Source: JAFAGX01 sp035623255
GTDB taxonomy: Bacteria > Acidobacteriota > Terriglobia > Terriglobales > Acidobacteriaceae
Assembly (NCBI GenBank): GCA_035623255.1
Contig: DASPTU010000048.1
Coordinates: 1-55,184, forward strand
DNA length: 55,184 bases
Reading direction: 5' to 3'
The notes beneath the pieces are model-generated. The model ran no database searches. It saw only the letters and a program-made list of their open reading frames with translations, and was not told where the DNA came from. The position numbers were made by a program, and so were the translations under genes. Of the stretch, positions 8,111 to 15,686 are shown piece after piece. Each line of letters opens with the position of its first letter. Positions within the stretch are counted from its first letter, which is position 1.

Positions 8111-8626
8111 ATGATCCGCTCATATAAGGGTGTTGCGCCGAAAATTCCAACTTCCTGTTTCGTCGACGAATCGGCTCAGATTATCGGCGACGTCGTTCTG
8201 GGTGAGCACGCCAGCGTGTGGATGAATGCGGTGCTGCGAGGGGACGTACACTCGATCCGCGTCGGCGCCCATTCCAACGTGCAGGATTGCAGCGTGCTTC
8301 ACGGCATGAAGGAACTGTACGGAGTCTTTATCGGAGAGTATGTCACCGTCGGGCACTCGGTAACGTTGCACGGCTGCACGATTGAAGACCGCTGCCTCAT
8401 CGGAATGGGCTGCATCATTTTGAATGGAGCGCGCGTCGGGGCTGGCTCCATTATTGCTGCGGGAACTCTGATTCCTGAGAAGACGGTCGTGGAACCGGGA
8501 TCGCTGTGGATGGGATCTCCTGGAAAATTTCGCCGCCACTTGGACAAGAAAGACCAGGAAACAATCATGCGCTACGCAGAAAATTATCTGGGATACAAGG
8601 ATTCCTATTTGGCAGAGAGGAAGTAG
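8111..8626 (+). CDS. Gamma-carbonic-anhydrase-like hexapeptide protein
   Basis: The 171-residue protein is a left-handed beta-helix of the YrdA/PaaY/CaiE group. Hexapeptide turns run from about residue 20 to 130, and three histidines fit the zinc site of gamma carbonic anhydrases (HGMKELYG, then GHSVTLHG). Length is normal. Many homologues have no proven hydratase activity, so the substrate is uncertain. AAGGA precedes the ATG. It is separated from the sigma operon by 54 bases without a clear terminator. Confidence 0.85.
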   Translation: MIRSYKGVAPKIPTSCFVDESAQIIGDVVLGEHASVWMNAVLRGDVHSIRVGAHSNVQDCSVLHGMKELYGVFIGEYVTVGHSVTLHGCTIEDRCLIGMGCIILNGARVGAGSIIAAGTLIPEKTVVEPGSLWMGSPGKFRRHLDKKDQETIMRYAENYLGYKDSYLAERK

Positions 8627-8699
8627 TTGGTAGCTAGTGGCTACTAGCTACGATCTGTCGTTTAGCATTCCTGCAGTCCCATTGTCTTCCTATAGAATT

Positions 8700-8732
8700 G
8701 TCCTCCTGAGCGAAGTTTGTACTCAGGATGAC
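8700..8732. repeat. CTCAGGATGAC hairpin repeat before hisS
   Basis: GTCCTCCTGAG (8700-8710) pairs with CTCAGGATGAC (8722-8732), one mismatch in 11, around CGAAGTTTGTA. The sequence matches the repeat family at 4124 and 33013. It supplies an ATG at 8728 that lengthens the hisS frame by 11 codons but should not be taken as the start. Confidence 0.6.
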
Positions 8733-8760
8733 GGCGTTTTGTGCTCCCAAGTTCAAGCTC

Positions 8761-10425
8761 ATGATCAAAGCCATTCGGGGAACGCGCGATCTTCTGCCGC
8801 CGGATACGGCGCTGTGGAACTTTGTCGAAGACAAAGTTCGCGGAGTTTTTCGCGCCTACAACTTTCAGGAGATCCGCACGCCGATTTTCGAGGAGACGCA
8901 ACTGTTCGCGCGTAGCGTCGGGGAAGAGACGGACATCGTGGCGAAGGAGATGTACACGTGGGAAGATGGAGAGCGATTTAACGAAAGAAAACTGGCTGAC
9001 ACGTGGTTAGAAACAAATCGAGCGGACAATACTGCCCACGTTCAGGCTGGGCGTGTAACTAAGTATGTTGCGGGTAGGTGGCTGGCAGACTTGGGCAATT
9101 TAGGAGTGATCCATGTCCTGCGAGGCATACCAGGTCCTCCGCCAGCAAATCTTCCACTGAGTCGTGAAGAGTTTGTTGCTTTTGCGCCCAACGTCTCGGC
9201 TGACGCAATTAGCAATTTGAAAAAAGCACGCGTGATCGCCAAGGAACGTTACGCAAATGAGTTTGCCAACCAGGCGATTGATCTTAGACTCGTAATTCCA
9301 GGGAGCGCCACCAGCAACTCACCATGGGTTCCTACCGAGGACGTGAAGATTGAGCCGTTCGCCGGAACCTTCTTCTCAACTTCGCAATCAATCACCCTCC
9401 GTCCCGAGGCCACTGCTGGCATTGTCCGAGCATACATTGAGCATAACCTCGAAGCTCGCGGCCTGAACAAGCTCTATCTGATCGGCCCGATGTTCCGGCG
9501 CGAGCGTCCGCAGAGAGGACGCTATCGCCAGTTTTATCAGATCAACGCAGAAATGATCGGGCCGGAGAGCGCTGGCAGCGGCGCTCCGGCGCGAGATGCC
9601 GAGATCCTCGAATTGCTGGCAACTTTGCTCGATCGGCTCGGTATCAAGAATTGGGAGCTGCAACTGAATTCGATCGGCTGCGCTGATGATCGCGCCAGAT
9701 ACAACGAAGCGCTGCGCAAGGCGCTTGAGCCGGTTGCAGCTAAAATGTGCGCCGACTGCCAGCGCCGCGCGGTCACAAATCCGCTGCGTGTTTTCGACTG
9801 CAAAGTCCCCGAGGATCAGCCCATCATCCAGAAGTTGCCGCGCATCAGCCAATTCCTCGATGAGCCTTGCCGCAACCACTTCGAACAAGTGCAGGAAATC
9901 CTGAAGGCGGTTGGCGTGCCTTTCACTTTGAATGACCGCCTGGTACGCGGACTCGACTACTACACCCGGACAGCTTTCGAGTTCACGCATGGCGCGCTGG
10001 GTGCGCAGAACGCCATCCTCGGCGGCGGCCGCTACGATGGCCTTTCCGAGTCACTCGGCGGGCCGAAAGCTCCCGGTATCGGATTTGCTATCGGCGAAGA
10101 TCGCCTGGTGCTTGCGTTGAAGGAATCTGCAGAATCGGTACAGGCCAAGCCCGACGTTTACATTGCTCCGCTCGGGACTGGCATGGATCGCGAAGCCGCG
10201 CGGCTGGCGCGTGAGCTGCGTCAAAAGGATGTCGTTGTCGAACTCGGAGCCGAGACGTTTCGCCTGAAGAAGTCTTTCGAAATTGCCAGCAAGGTGGGCG
10301 CGCGGTTCATATTGATTGTGGGCGAGAACGAAGTGAAGGCCGGAGCTTTCGCGCTGAAGAATCTCGAAAGTGGTGAGCAGATTTCAGTGCCGAGAAATGA
10401 TCTCGCTGCAAAGTTGCAGAACTGA
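8761..10425 (+). CDS. hisS: Histidyl-tRNA synthetase with a large internal insertion
   Basis: The enzyme charges tRNA-His with histidine. Family motifs are present: IRGTRDLLPP near 5, SITLRPEATAGIVRAYIEH from 210 (motif before the ATP site), FRRERPQRGRYRQFYQINAE (motif 2), RGLDYYTRTAFE (histidine-binding), GGGRYDGL and GIGFAIGEDR (motif 3), and the C-terminal anticodon domain. At 554 residues it is about 130 longer than usual. The extra part is about residues 71-208 (8971-9384), between EMYTWED and SITLRPE, where relatives have a tight turn. All catalytic motifs are kept and the frame is open, so the enzyme is probably active. The ATG at 8761 is chosen because the upstream ATG (8728) lies in a repeat. 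Confidence 0.93.
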   Translation: MIKAIRGTRDLLPPDTALWNFVEDKVRGVFRAYNFQEIRTPIFEETQLFARSVGEETDIVAKEMYTWEDGERFNERKLADTWLETNRADNTAHVQAGRVTKYVAGRWLADLGNLGVIHVLRGIPGPPPANLPLSREEFVAFAPNVSADAISNLKKARVIAKERYANEFANQAIDLRLVIPGSATSNSPWVPTEDVKIEPFAGTFFSTSQSITLRPEATAGIVRAYIEHNLEARGLNKLYLIGPMFRRERPQRGRYRQFYQINAEMIGPESAGSGAPARDAEILELLATLLDRLGIKNWELQLNSIGCADDRARYNEALRKALEPVAAKMCADCQRRAVTNPLRVFDCKVPEDQPIIQKLPRISQFLDEPCRNHFEQVQEILKAVGVPFTLNDRLVRGLDYYTRTAFEFTHGALGAQNAILGGGRYDGLSESLGGPKAPGIGFAIGEDRLVLALKESAESVQAKPDVYIAPLGTGMDREAARLARELRQKDVVVELGAETFRLKKSFEIASKVGARFILIVGENEVKAGAFALKNLESGEQISVPRNDLAAKLQN

Positions 10426-10449
10426 GTGGCTGCTGTGGTCTGCGACCCA

Positions 10450-10481
10450 GCCTGCACGGGCGAGGACGCCCGTCCCCACAC
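10450..10481 (-). repeat. GTGGGGACGG-type palindromic repeat
   Basis: On the minus strand GTGTGGGGACGGGCGTCC leads into CGCCCGTGC; CGGGCG and CGCCCG (10457-10462, 10467-10472) form a stem with an AGGA loop. It resembles the segment GTGGGGACGGCCGTCCC inside nrdJ near 34798-34815. It lies between the convergent hisS and tonB-like genes and could end both transcripts, though there is no T-run. Confidence 0.5.
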
Positions 10482-10484
10482 AAT

Positions 10485-11612
10485 TCATTGCAGGTCAGTT
10501 TTGTCGGGGTTATAGAAGAAATGAAAACGTAGCGCGAGGTACTGCCCGCCAAACTCCTGGGGTAGCGGCGGAAAAGGATTGGAAGCGGTGATCCCGCCCC
10601 AGGCCGCGCGATCTAGTGCCGCATCACCCGAACTACCTCCCTGCTCTAATCTCATGCCTGCGACGCTGCCGTTCTTCAAGATCGCAAACTCAATCGCGAC
10701 TTTTCCCTTCTTCATGATCGGAGGCCGCGCCGATTCCGGGATCAGGTTGTACCAGTTCACTTTCACGTCATGCAGCACGCGCGCCAGGTACGGTCCGAAG
10801 TCCACGCCCATGGTGTCGCTGAGCACGTCGAGTGCACCAAATGCCCGGCCTTGCTTGCCCATTCCGAGACCGAAATCGCCACCGTCACCACCGTAGCTGC
10901 CATGGTTCGCGGCCGCAGCGCGAGCGGCCTGTTCAATCGCTTCTCCCGGGGAAACAGATCCGCTCATGGCAAAGGGATTTCGTGTTCCCACGGGGGGCAT
11001 CTGTAATTTTGCTGTCTGGTCAGCCGGCGGAGCAGAGGGAGGCCCTGGCTGACCCGCCGGTTGCTGTTGCTGAGGCTGTGGAGGTGCGTTGTTCTCCGCT
11101 ACGGCCGGCGAAGGTTGCTGCGCCGGACTCGGCGGCGCACTCATCCCGGGCGCACCCGGACGGCTGCTATCGAGAATTTTTTTCAGCTCTTTGCGATCAA
11201 TCTGGGGCGCTCTCGAAGTCGCGACCCGGTCTTTATCCGAGATGATGTTGGTGTCGGGCCGCTTCGTGACCTTCTGCTCGTCGGGAGGCAGTTCCAGGAA
11301 TGTGAGGTCTTTATCAGTCGGCACGAGCTGCGGCTGCACTACTACCGCCTGCCGTGGCATCAAGCGCGCCAACTTGTCGGAGTTGACGATCGCCAAAACG
11401 ACGATAAGGTGCACGACAACCGAAATCCAGAATGCTTCCCTGCGCCGTGACCGCGACAAATCATCCTGCAGCTGGAGCAGGAGTGCCGGCGGTTCATCAA
11501 TCTCGCGGTAGGCCGATTCCCAGTAACGCGCGTCATAAAGCTCCCGCCCTGGTTGCGTGGCGTCGGACGGTGACGAGGGTGCGCTGGCGGCCGGGATTTG
11601 CGTGGTCGGCAT
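10485..11612 (-). CDS. TonB-family energy-transducing protein
   Basis: The 375-residue protein has a cytoplasmic head, one membrane helix near residues 58-75 (FWISVVVHLIVVLAIV), a long proline/glutamine-rich periplasmic stretch, and a C-terminal TonB domain (KVAIEFAILKNGSVAGMRLE, then GDAALDRAAWGGI and ALRFHFFYNP). TonB proteins carry proton-motive energy from ExbB/ExbD to outer-membrane receptors; one such receptor is encoded at 22888. No exbB/exbD lies nearby. The ATG at 11612 has AGGTAAG just upstream; a TTG two codons earlier is less likely. The 208 bases to the next gene show only an AT-rich promoter-like stretch. Confidence 0.85.
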   Translation of the reverse strand: MPTTQIPAASAPSSPSDATQPGRELYDARYWESAYREIDEPPALLLQLQDDLSRSRRREAFWISVVVHLIVVLAIVNSDKLARLMPRQAVVVQPQLVPTDKDLTFLELPPDEQKVTKRPDTNIISDKDRVATSRAPQIDRKELKKILDSSRPGAPGMSAPPSPAQQPSPAVAENNAPPQPQQQQPAGQPGPPSAPPADQTAKLQMPPVGTRNPFAMSGSVSPGEAIEQAARAAAANHGSYGGDGGDFGLGMGKQGRAFGALDVLSDTMGVDFGPYLARVLHDVKVNWYNLIPESARPPIMKKGKVAIEFAILKNGSVAGMRLEQGGSSGDAALDRAAWGGITASNPFPPLPQEFGGQYLALRFHFFYNPDKTDLQ

Positions 11613-11826
11613 CAACAACTTACCTGCAGCAACATACCGCCGCGACTTTTTTCCGCGGCTCTAAACCGCTGAATACACCACAGTCGTTCGATGCGTGTGG
11701 GCTGGTGCCTGCGGTCTTGTGAGTTTATTTTCGCATCTTTTGCGCGAATAGGCGATGCTTCCGCGGGCGACGGTTACCTTGGGCTGTATCTCTATTCCCC
11801 TCACATCGTTTACATAAATTGACAAT

Positions 11827-12849
11827 CTATGGCTTCGCGCGGTGTTGCAGGCGGTCCAGATTGACCTTCACGCCGTGCTCTCGAATTGCAGCCAGGATGT
11901 CTAAGGCGACGCCGAGGGCGCGACGGCCATCTTCGAGCGTGACCGTTGGCTGCGAACGCTTCGAAACCGAATCTAGAAACGACTTCAGTTCGGCATGCAG
12001 GGGCTCTTCTTGTGCGGTTGGAAGCTTCGTTATCTGTATCTGCGGATTGACCGACGGAGTCGTCCCCGGATCGTTCTGCCCAACTGTGAATACCAAGGCA
12101 TCTTGCCGGCTGTAATCGAGAGTGACGTATTGACTTGGCTGAAAAAAACGGAGCTTGCGAACCCGTTCGGTCGACACCCGGCTGGCAGTAAAGTTGGCGA
12201 CACATCCCGACACGAATTCCATCCGGACGTTGGCGATGTCGACCTTGCCCGACAGAATCGGGAGGCCGACGGCACGAATTTCTTTCACCGGAGAGTTTAC
12301 GAACGAAAGCACGATGTCAAGATCGTGGATCATCAGATCCAGCACCACGTCGACGTCCAGAGAACGTGGGGTAAAGACACTCAGCCGATGAACTTCGAAA
12401 AACATGGGCCGCGTAAGAATCGGGATTGTGGCGCGCACGGCTGGATTGAAGCGTTCCAGATGTCCAGCCTGGGCGATTCGGCCACAGCGCTTCGCGGTTT
12501 GGACCAGTTCATCAACTTCGTTGAGCGACGCCGCCAGCGGCTTCTCAATAAGGACGTCGACCCCAGCCTGCATAAGCTGCTTCGCAACATTGAGATGCTG
12601 CACCGTCGGAACCGCAATCGAAGCTGCCTGGACTTCACTGTGCGTAGTGATGAGCTGCTCGACTGAGCCCAAGGCACGACAGCCAAATTCCCTCGCGACT
12701 GCGTCGGCGCACGCAGTGTCTGCGTCCACAACCGCGACCAGGCGAATCGGCATTCCTTCCTTGGCCAGCTGTTGATAAACACGAGCGTGATTGCGCCCGA
12801 ACGCACCGACGCCAATAACGGCAACGTGAACGACACTGTCCGGTGTCAT
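11827..12849 (-). CDS. Gfo/Idh/MocA-family NAD(P)-dependent oxidoreductase
   Basis: A Rossmann nucleotide-binding motif (VIGVGAFGRNHARVY) opens the 340-residue protein. The EKPLA motif with its catalytic lysine follows (DVLIEKPLAASLNE), then the GHLERFNPAVR segment and a beta-sheet C-terminal domain. Members oxidise or reduce sugars or sugar nucleotides. It overlaps the DinB gene by four bases and follows fabZ-lpxA-lpxI on the same strand, so a nucleotide-sugar step in lipid A is plausible. GnnA, which makes the diamino sugar of some lipid A, belongs to this family, but its partner transaminase GnnB is absent here. Confidence 0.82.
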   Translation of the reverse strand: MTPDSVVHVAVIGVGAFGRNHARVYQQLAKEGMPIRLVAVVDADTACADAVAREFGCRALGSVEQLITTHSEVQAASIAVPTVQHLNVAKQLMQAGVDVLIEKPLAASLNEVDELVQTAKRCGRIAQAGHLERFNPAVRATIPILTRPMFFEVHRLSVFTPRSLDVDVVLDLMIHDLDIVLSFVNSPVKEIRAVGLPILSGKVDIANVRMEFVSGCVANFTASRVSTERVRKLRFFQPSQYVTLDYSRQDALVFTVGQNDPGTTPSVNPQIQITKLPTAQEEPLHAELKSFLDSVSKRSQPTVTLEDGRRALGVALDILAAIREHGVKVNLDRLQHRAKP

Positions 12850-13313
12850 TGGAATTTCTTCAGCAGCGCGATCTGACCGGCGTGATAGAGCTCGTGCTGC
12901 ACAATCCCGCTGAACATGTAGAAAAAGCTGTAATAGCTTTGGCTTTTGCCGGGAACCTGCTCCTGCAATCTTGAATCTGGAAACGCGGCCACAGCCTTTA
13001 CCAGCGCATTGTGAGTTTGTTTCAAATGTTCGACGGCCTTGCGCCAGGCAGCCTCGCTTTTGTCAGCAACCGGCGGGAAGTTCTGCTTGCCAGTCAATTT
13101 CACCGCCGTACCGCCCGCGCGGCGCTGCACGACATGATCCCAGGCAGCAATATGCAGTACGAGTTCCCAGATGCTGTGTGCATTCTTAATGGGGTGGGCA
13201 ACGGCGAGCCTGGGATCGATGTCTCGCAACAATTCGAGCAAGGAATCGCCATGCCATGCTTCACCCTCAAACGCACGGCGAATCTGGTCAGCGAGGCGAG
13301 AGCTTTCGGACAT
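12846..13313 (-). CDS. DinB-like four-helix metal-binding protein
   Basis: The 155-residue protein shows the DinB/YfiT helical bundle with three candidate metal histidines: SIWELVLHIAAWDHVV in helix 2 and ELYHAGQIALLKKF near the end. Family members bind a divalent metal, and some are thiol transferases or detoxification enzymes; the substrate here is unknown. It lies between lpxI and the oxidoreductase gene, overlapping the latter by four bases (ATGA-type coupling), which is an odd place for this family. Confidence 0.8.
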   Translation of the reverse strand: MSESSRLADQIRRAFEGEAWHGDSLLELLRDIDPRLAVAHPIKNAHSIWELVLHIAAWDHVVQRRAGGTAVKLTGKQNFPPVADKSEAAWRKAVEHLKQTHNALVKAVAAFPDSRLQEQVPGKSQSYYSFFYMFSGIVQHELYHAGQIALLKKFQ

Positions 13314-13367
13314 GATTGCTCCTCAAATTGATTGCGACGACAAATTCTCTCTTGCGCGATTCCCGCT

Positions 13368-14213
13368 TTAGTCGGCGACGATCGCGATTTCGGCCGCGTC
13401 GGCCGCAGTTATGACAGCATCGCCATCCAGCAACAGGCAACGTCCTGCGTCCAGGGCAAGGCATGTCGCTCCGGCTACGCGCATCGCTTCGACAGTTTTA
13501 CTTCCGATCACCGGAACATCAAAGCGCATGTCCTGGTTCGGCTTGGCAATCTTTATGACTGTAAGCCCGCGGCTTAAAGTTGAAGCCTGGGAATCAAGCG
13601 ATGCCATGATCCGTCCCGCGCGCTCAATTGTGGCATCAGTACCCTCCATGGCTTCGACGGCAACGCACGCGCACTCGGCGACGACAACTGTCTGTCCGAT
13701 GTCGTACTGGGCCAAATGCCGGGCGACTGCCCGGCCATACTCGACATTCTTTCTTTCTTGATCGGTCGGCGCCCGGCGGGTCAGCACCCCTTGCCTGGCC
13801 AGAAGCGGCTCCAACAGAGAAGTGGAATTCTCGAGCGTTATGCCTTCGTCGGCCAAGACCTTCGCGATCGCGCCGAGCAACGCATCAGTATTGCGAGTGC
13901 TGAGGTTCAGCAACAGCTTGGCCAGACGCCAATCGGGGCGAATGCTGGAAAAAATTTGCTTGTGCTTCACCTGTCCTGCCATGACGGCATGGGAAATGCC
14001 TTCGCGCTTAAAAGTGTCGATGAGCTTCGACAGTTCGCCCAACGAAAGCCAGTGAACAGCCGCGGCCCCGCGTGACTCGATCTCAGGGCACGTCTCTTCT
14101 TTGATAGCTGCAACGACCACGCGGAATCCTTGGGCACGGGCAGCGTCGAGCACCAGGAAAGGAAAACGTCCATTTCCCGCGATCAGCCCGAGCTTGGGTG
14201 CGTTTTCAGTCAT
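13368..14213 (-). CDS. lpxI: UDP-2,3-diacylglucosamine diphosphatase, LpxI type
   Basis: LpxI hydrolyses UDP-2,3-diacylglucosamine to lipid X in lipid A synthesis, replacing LpxH. The 281-residue protein has the N-terminal LGLIAGNGRFPFLVLDAAR motif, the conserved AVMAGQVKHKQIF region, LENSTSLLEPLLARQGVLTR, and the C-terminal lipid-X-binding domain (VIKIAKPNQDMRFDVPVIG, then CLALDAGRCLLLD). It lies directly after lpxA on the same strand, which supports the call. Confidence 0.92.
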   Translation of the reverse strand: MTENAPKLGLIAGNGRFPFLVLDAARAQGFRVVVAAIKEETCPEIESRGAAAVHWLSLGELSKLIDTFKREGISHAVMAGQVKHKQIFSSIRPDWRLAKLLLNLSTRNTDALLGAIAKVLADEGITLENSTSLLEPLLARQGVLTRRAPTDQERKNVEYGRAVARHLAQYDIGQTVVVAECACVAVEAMEGTDATIERAGRIMASLDSQASTLSRGLTVIKIAKPNQDMRFDVPVIGSKTVEAMRVAGATCLALDAGRCLLLDGDAVITAADAAEIAIVAD

Positions 14214-14285
14214 TGTTCTTGCGGCCCTTGCAAGAAACCACCTAGTGCTCAGAGGACACGGAGCATTCCGGGTTCTGGCGAACGA

Positions 14286-15062
14286 TCACTTAATCACGCC
14301 TCTTTCAGACGCTTCGATAAACCTAATGAGCAGGTCGACGTCCTCGCCGCGGTCCGCTTCGGATTTCAATTTCTCGATCGCTTGCGAAGTATTGAGCTTG
14401 GAAGCCAGCAGAACCTTGTAGGCGTGATGAATCTTCCCGATGCGCTCCTTGTTGAAGCCGCGACGTTCCAATCCAATCGCATTCAGTCCGTAAGCATGGG
14501 TATCGCGGGCCGCAGCCGTTTTGGAAAATGGGAGCACATCGCGGGTAATTGTCGTACCGCCGCCGATGAAAGAGTATGCGCCAATGCGAACGAAGTGGTG
14601 CACGGGACAGAGCGCCCCCACAGTGGCCCAATCCTCAACTGTTACATGTCCGCCCAACGTTGCGGCATTTGCGAGAATTACGTGATCACCGATCTTGCAG
14701 TCATGTGCCACGTGGCTGTAAGCCATGATCAGGTTATGGTTGCCGAGTCGAGTGAGCCCGCCGCCTTTCACAGTTCCGCGGTTGATGGTGACAAATTCAC
14801 GGATTTGGTTGTGATCGCCAATTTCCAGGCGCGTCGGTTCCCCCGCATAAGTCAGGTCCTGCGGCGCCAGACCAATAGAAGAAAATGGGTAGAAGTTATT
14901 ATTGGAGCCAATCGTCGTGGGCCCTGCCAGCGCCACGTGCGACATCAGGCGGCAATTTGGCCCGACCTCGACTGCAGGCCCAATCACGCAATACGGGCCG
15001 ATTTCACAACTAGCATGAATCTTCGCGCCGGGATTGATGATCGCAGTGTGATGGACCGTCAT
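14286..15062 (-). CDS. lpxA: UDP-N-acetylglucosamine acyltransferase
   Basis: LpxA transfers a hydroxyacyl chain from acyl carrier protein to UDP-GlcNAc, the first lipid A step. The 258-residue product begins MTVHHTAIINPGAKI and runs through left-handed beta-helix repeats. It has the catalytic-histidine region (SHVAHDCKIGDHVILAN) and GGHVTVEDWATVGALCPVHH, then a helical C-terminal domain. The frame is open 27 codons further upstream, but the ATG at 15062 gives the normal LpxA beginning and leaves 34 bases to fabZ. It is the second gene of the lipid cluster. Confidence 0.93.
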   Translation of the reverse strand: MTVHHTAIINPGAKIHASCEIGPYCVIGPAVEVGPNCRLMSHVALAGPTTIGSNNNFYPFSSIGLAPQDLTYAGEPTRLEIGDHNQIREFVTINRGTVKGGGLTRLGNHNLIMAYSHVAHDCKIGDHVILANAATLGGHVTVEDWATVGALCPVHHFVRIGAYSFIGGGTTITRDVLPFSKTAAARDTHAYGLNAIGLERRGFNKERIGKIHHAYKVLLASKLNTSQAIEKLKSEADRGEDVDLLIRFIEASERGVIK

Positions 15063-15096
15063 TCGGGGTAAGAGTGGAAGGTTTGGGAGGCAAGTC

Positions 15097-15615
15097 CTAA
15101 TGTTCCGCAGCGACCTCCACATTGCCGGCTCGTGATCGGTCAACGAGCCTGCAGGTAACGATGGCCTCCGCAGCCCGCCGGTCGCCCACGTACGCCGTGC
15201 CCTCCATGCGCACCGCGTTCCCGCGCCAGGCCTTCACTTCAATTTCGAGACGGAGTTGGTCGCCGGGCACCACGGGCCGGCGAAATCGGGCTCGCTCGAT
15301 GCCGGTAAAGAACATCAATTTGCTATGCCGGTCTTCTACCTCGGTAAGCAGTAAGGCACCGCCCGCTTGCGCCATAGCCTCCACGATCAGCACTCCCGGC
15401 ATCACTGGCGCGCCGGGGAAGTGGCCAACAAAGAATGGCTCATTGATGGTTACGTTCTTGATGGCTACGATCCGCTCCTTGCGCTTCAGATCCAGTACCT
15501 TATCGATAAGTAAGAACGGGTACCGGTGCGGCAGGATCCGCATAATCTCGTTAATATCCAGGGTCGTCCGGTGTTGAGGCGGCGTTTCCACGGCGGGTTG
15601 AAGTACCTCGGCCAT
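15097..15615 (-). CDS. fabZ: 3-hydroxyacyl-ACP dehydratase
   Basis: FabZ dehydrates 3-hydroxyacyl-ACP in fatty acid elongation and competes with LpxA for hydroxyacyl-ACP. The 172-residue protein has the catalytic histidine in ILPHRYPFLLIDKV and the catalytic glutamate in GHFPGAPVMPGVLIVEAMAQ (hot-dog fold). The start at 15615 (MAEVLQP) is chosen over an in-frame codon 43 residues upstream, which would run into the divergent peptidase gene. It heads the fabZ-lpxA-lpxI cluster; a TATAAT lies 22 bases upstream. Confidence 0.93.
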   Translation of the reverse strand: MAEVLQPAVETPPQHRTTLDINEIMRILPHRYPFLLIDKVLDLKRKERIVAIKNVTINEPFFVGHFPGAPVMPGVLIVEAMAQAGGALLLTEVEDRHSKLMFFTGIERARFRRPVVPGDQLRLEIEVKAWRGNAVRMEGTAYVGDRRAAEAIVTCRLVDRSRAGNVEVAAEH

Positions 15616-15637
15616 CGTAATCTGCTTAAGCGCGAAG

Positions 15638-15643
15638 ATTATA
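15638..15643 (-). promoter_or_regulatory. Possible -10 element for fabZ
   Basis: A perfect TATAAT is read on the minus strand in the 71-base gap between the divergent fabZ and M20 peptidase genes. The hexamer 17 bases upstream (TCGCTG) is a poor -35 match. Position agrees with a short leader before fabZ. Confidence 0.35.
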
Positions 15644-15686
15644 CTGTACCGCGAACCTGGCAGCGAACGCTCACAGGTCCGATGAC

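Noticed and set aside
8728..8760. Upstream ATG as hisS start
   Set aside because: The ATG is part of the CTCAGGATGAC repeat, and the 11 added residues precede the normal MIKAIRGTRDLL beginning.
14130..15071. 313-codon open frame on the plus strand
   Set aside because: It is antisense to lpxA, which is certain; composition is not protein-like.
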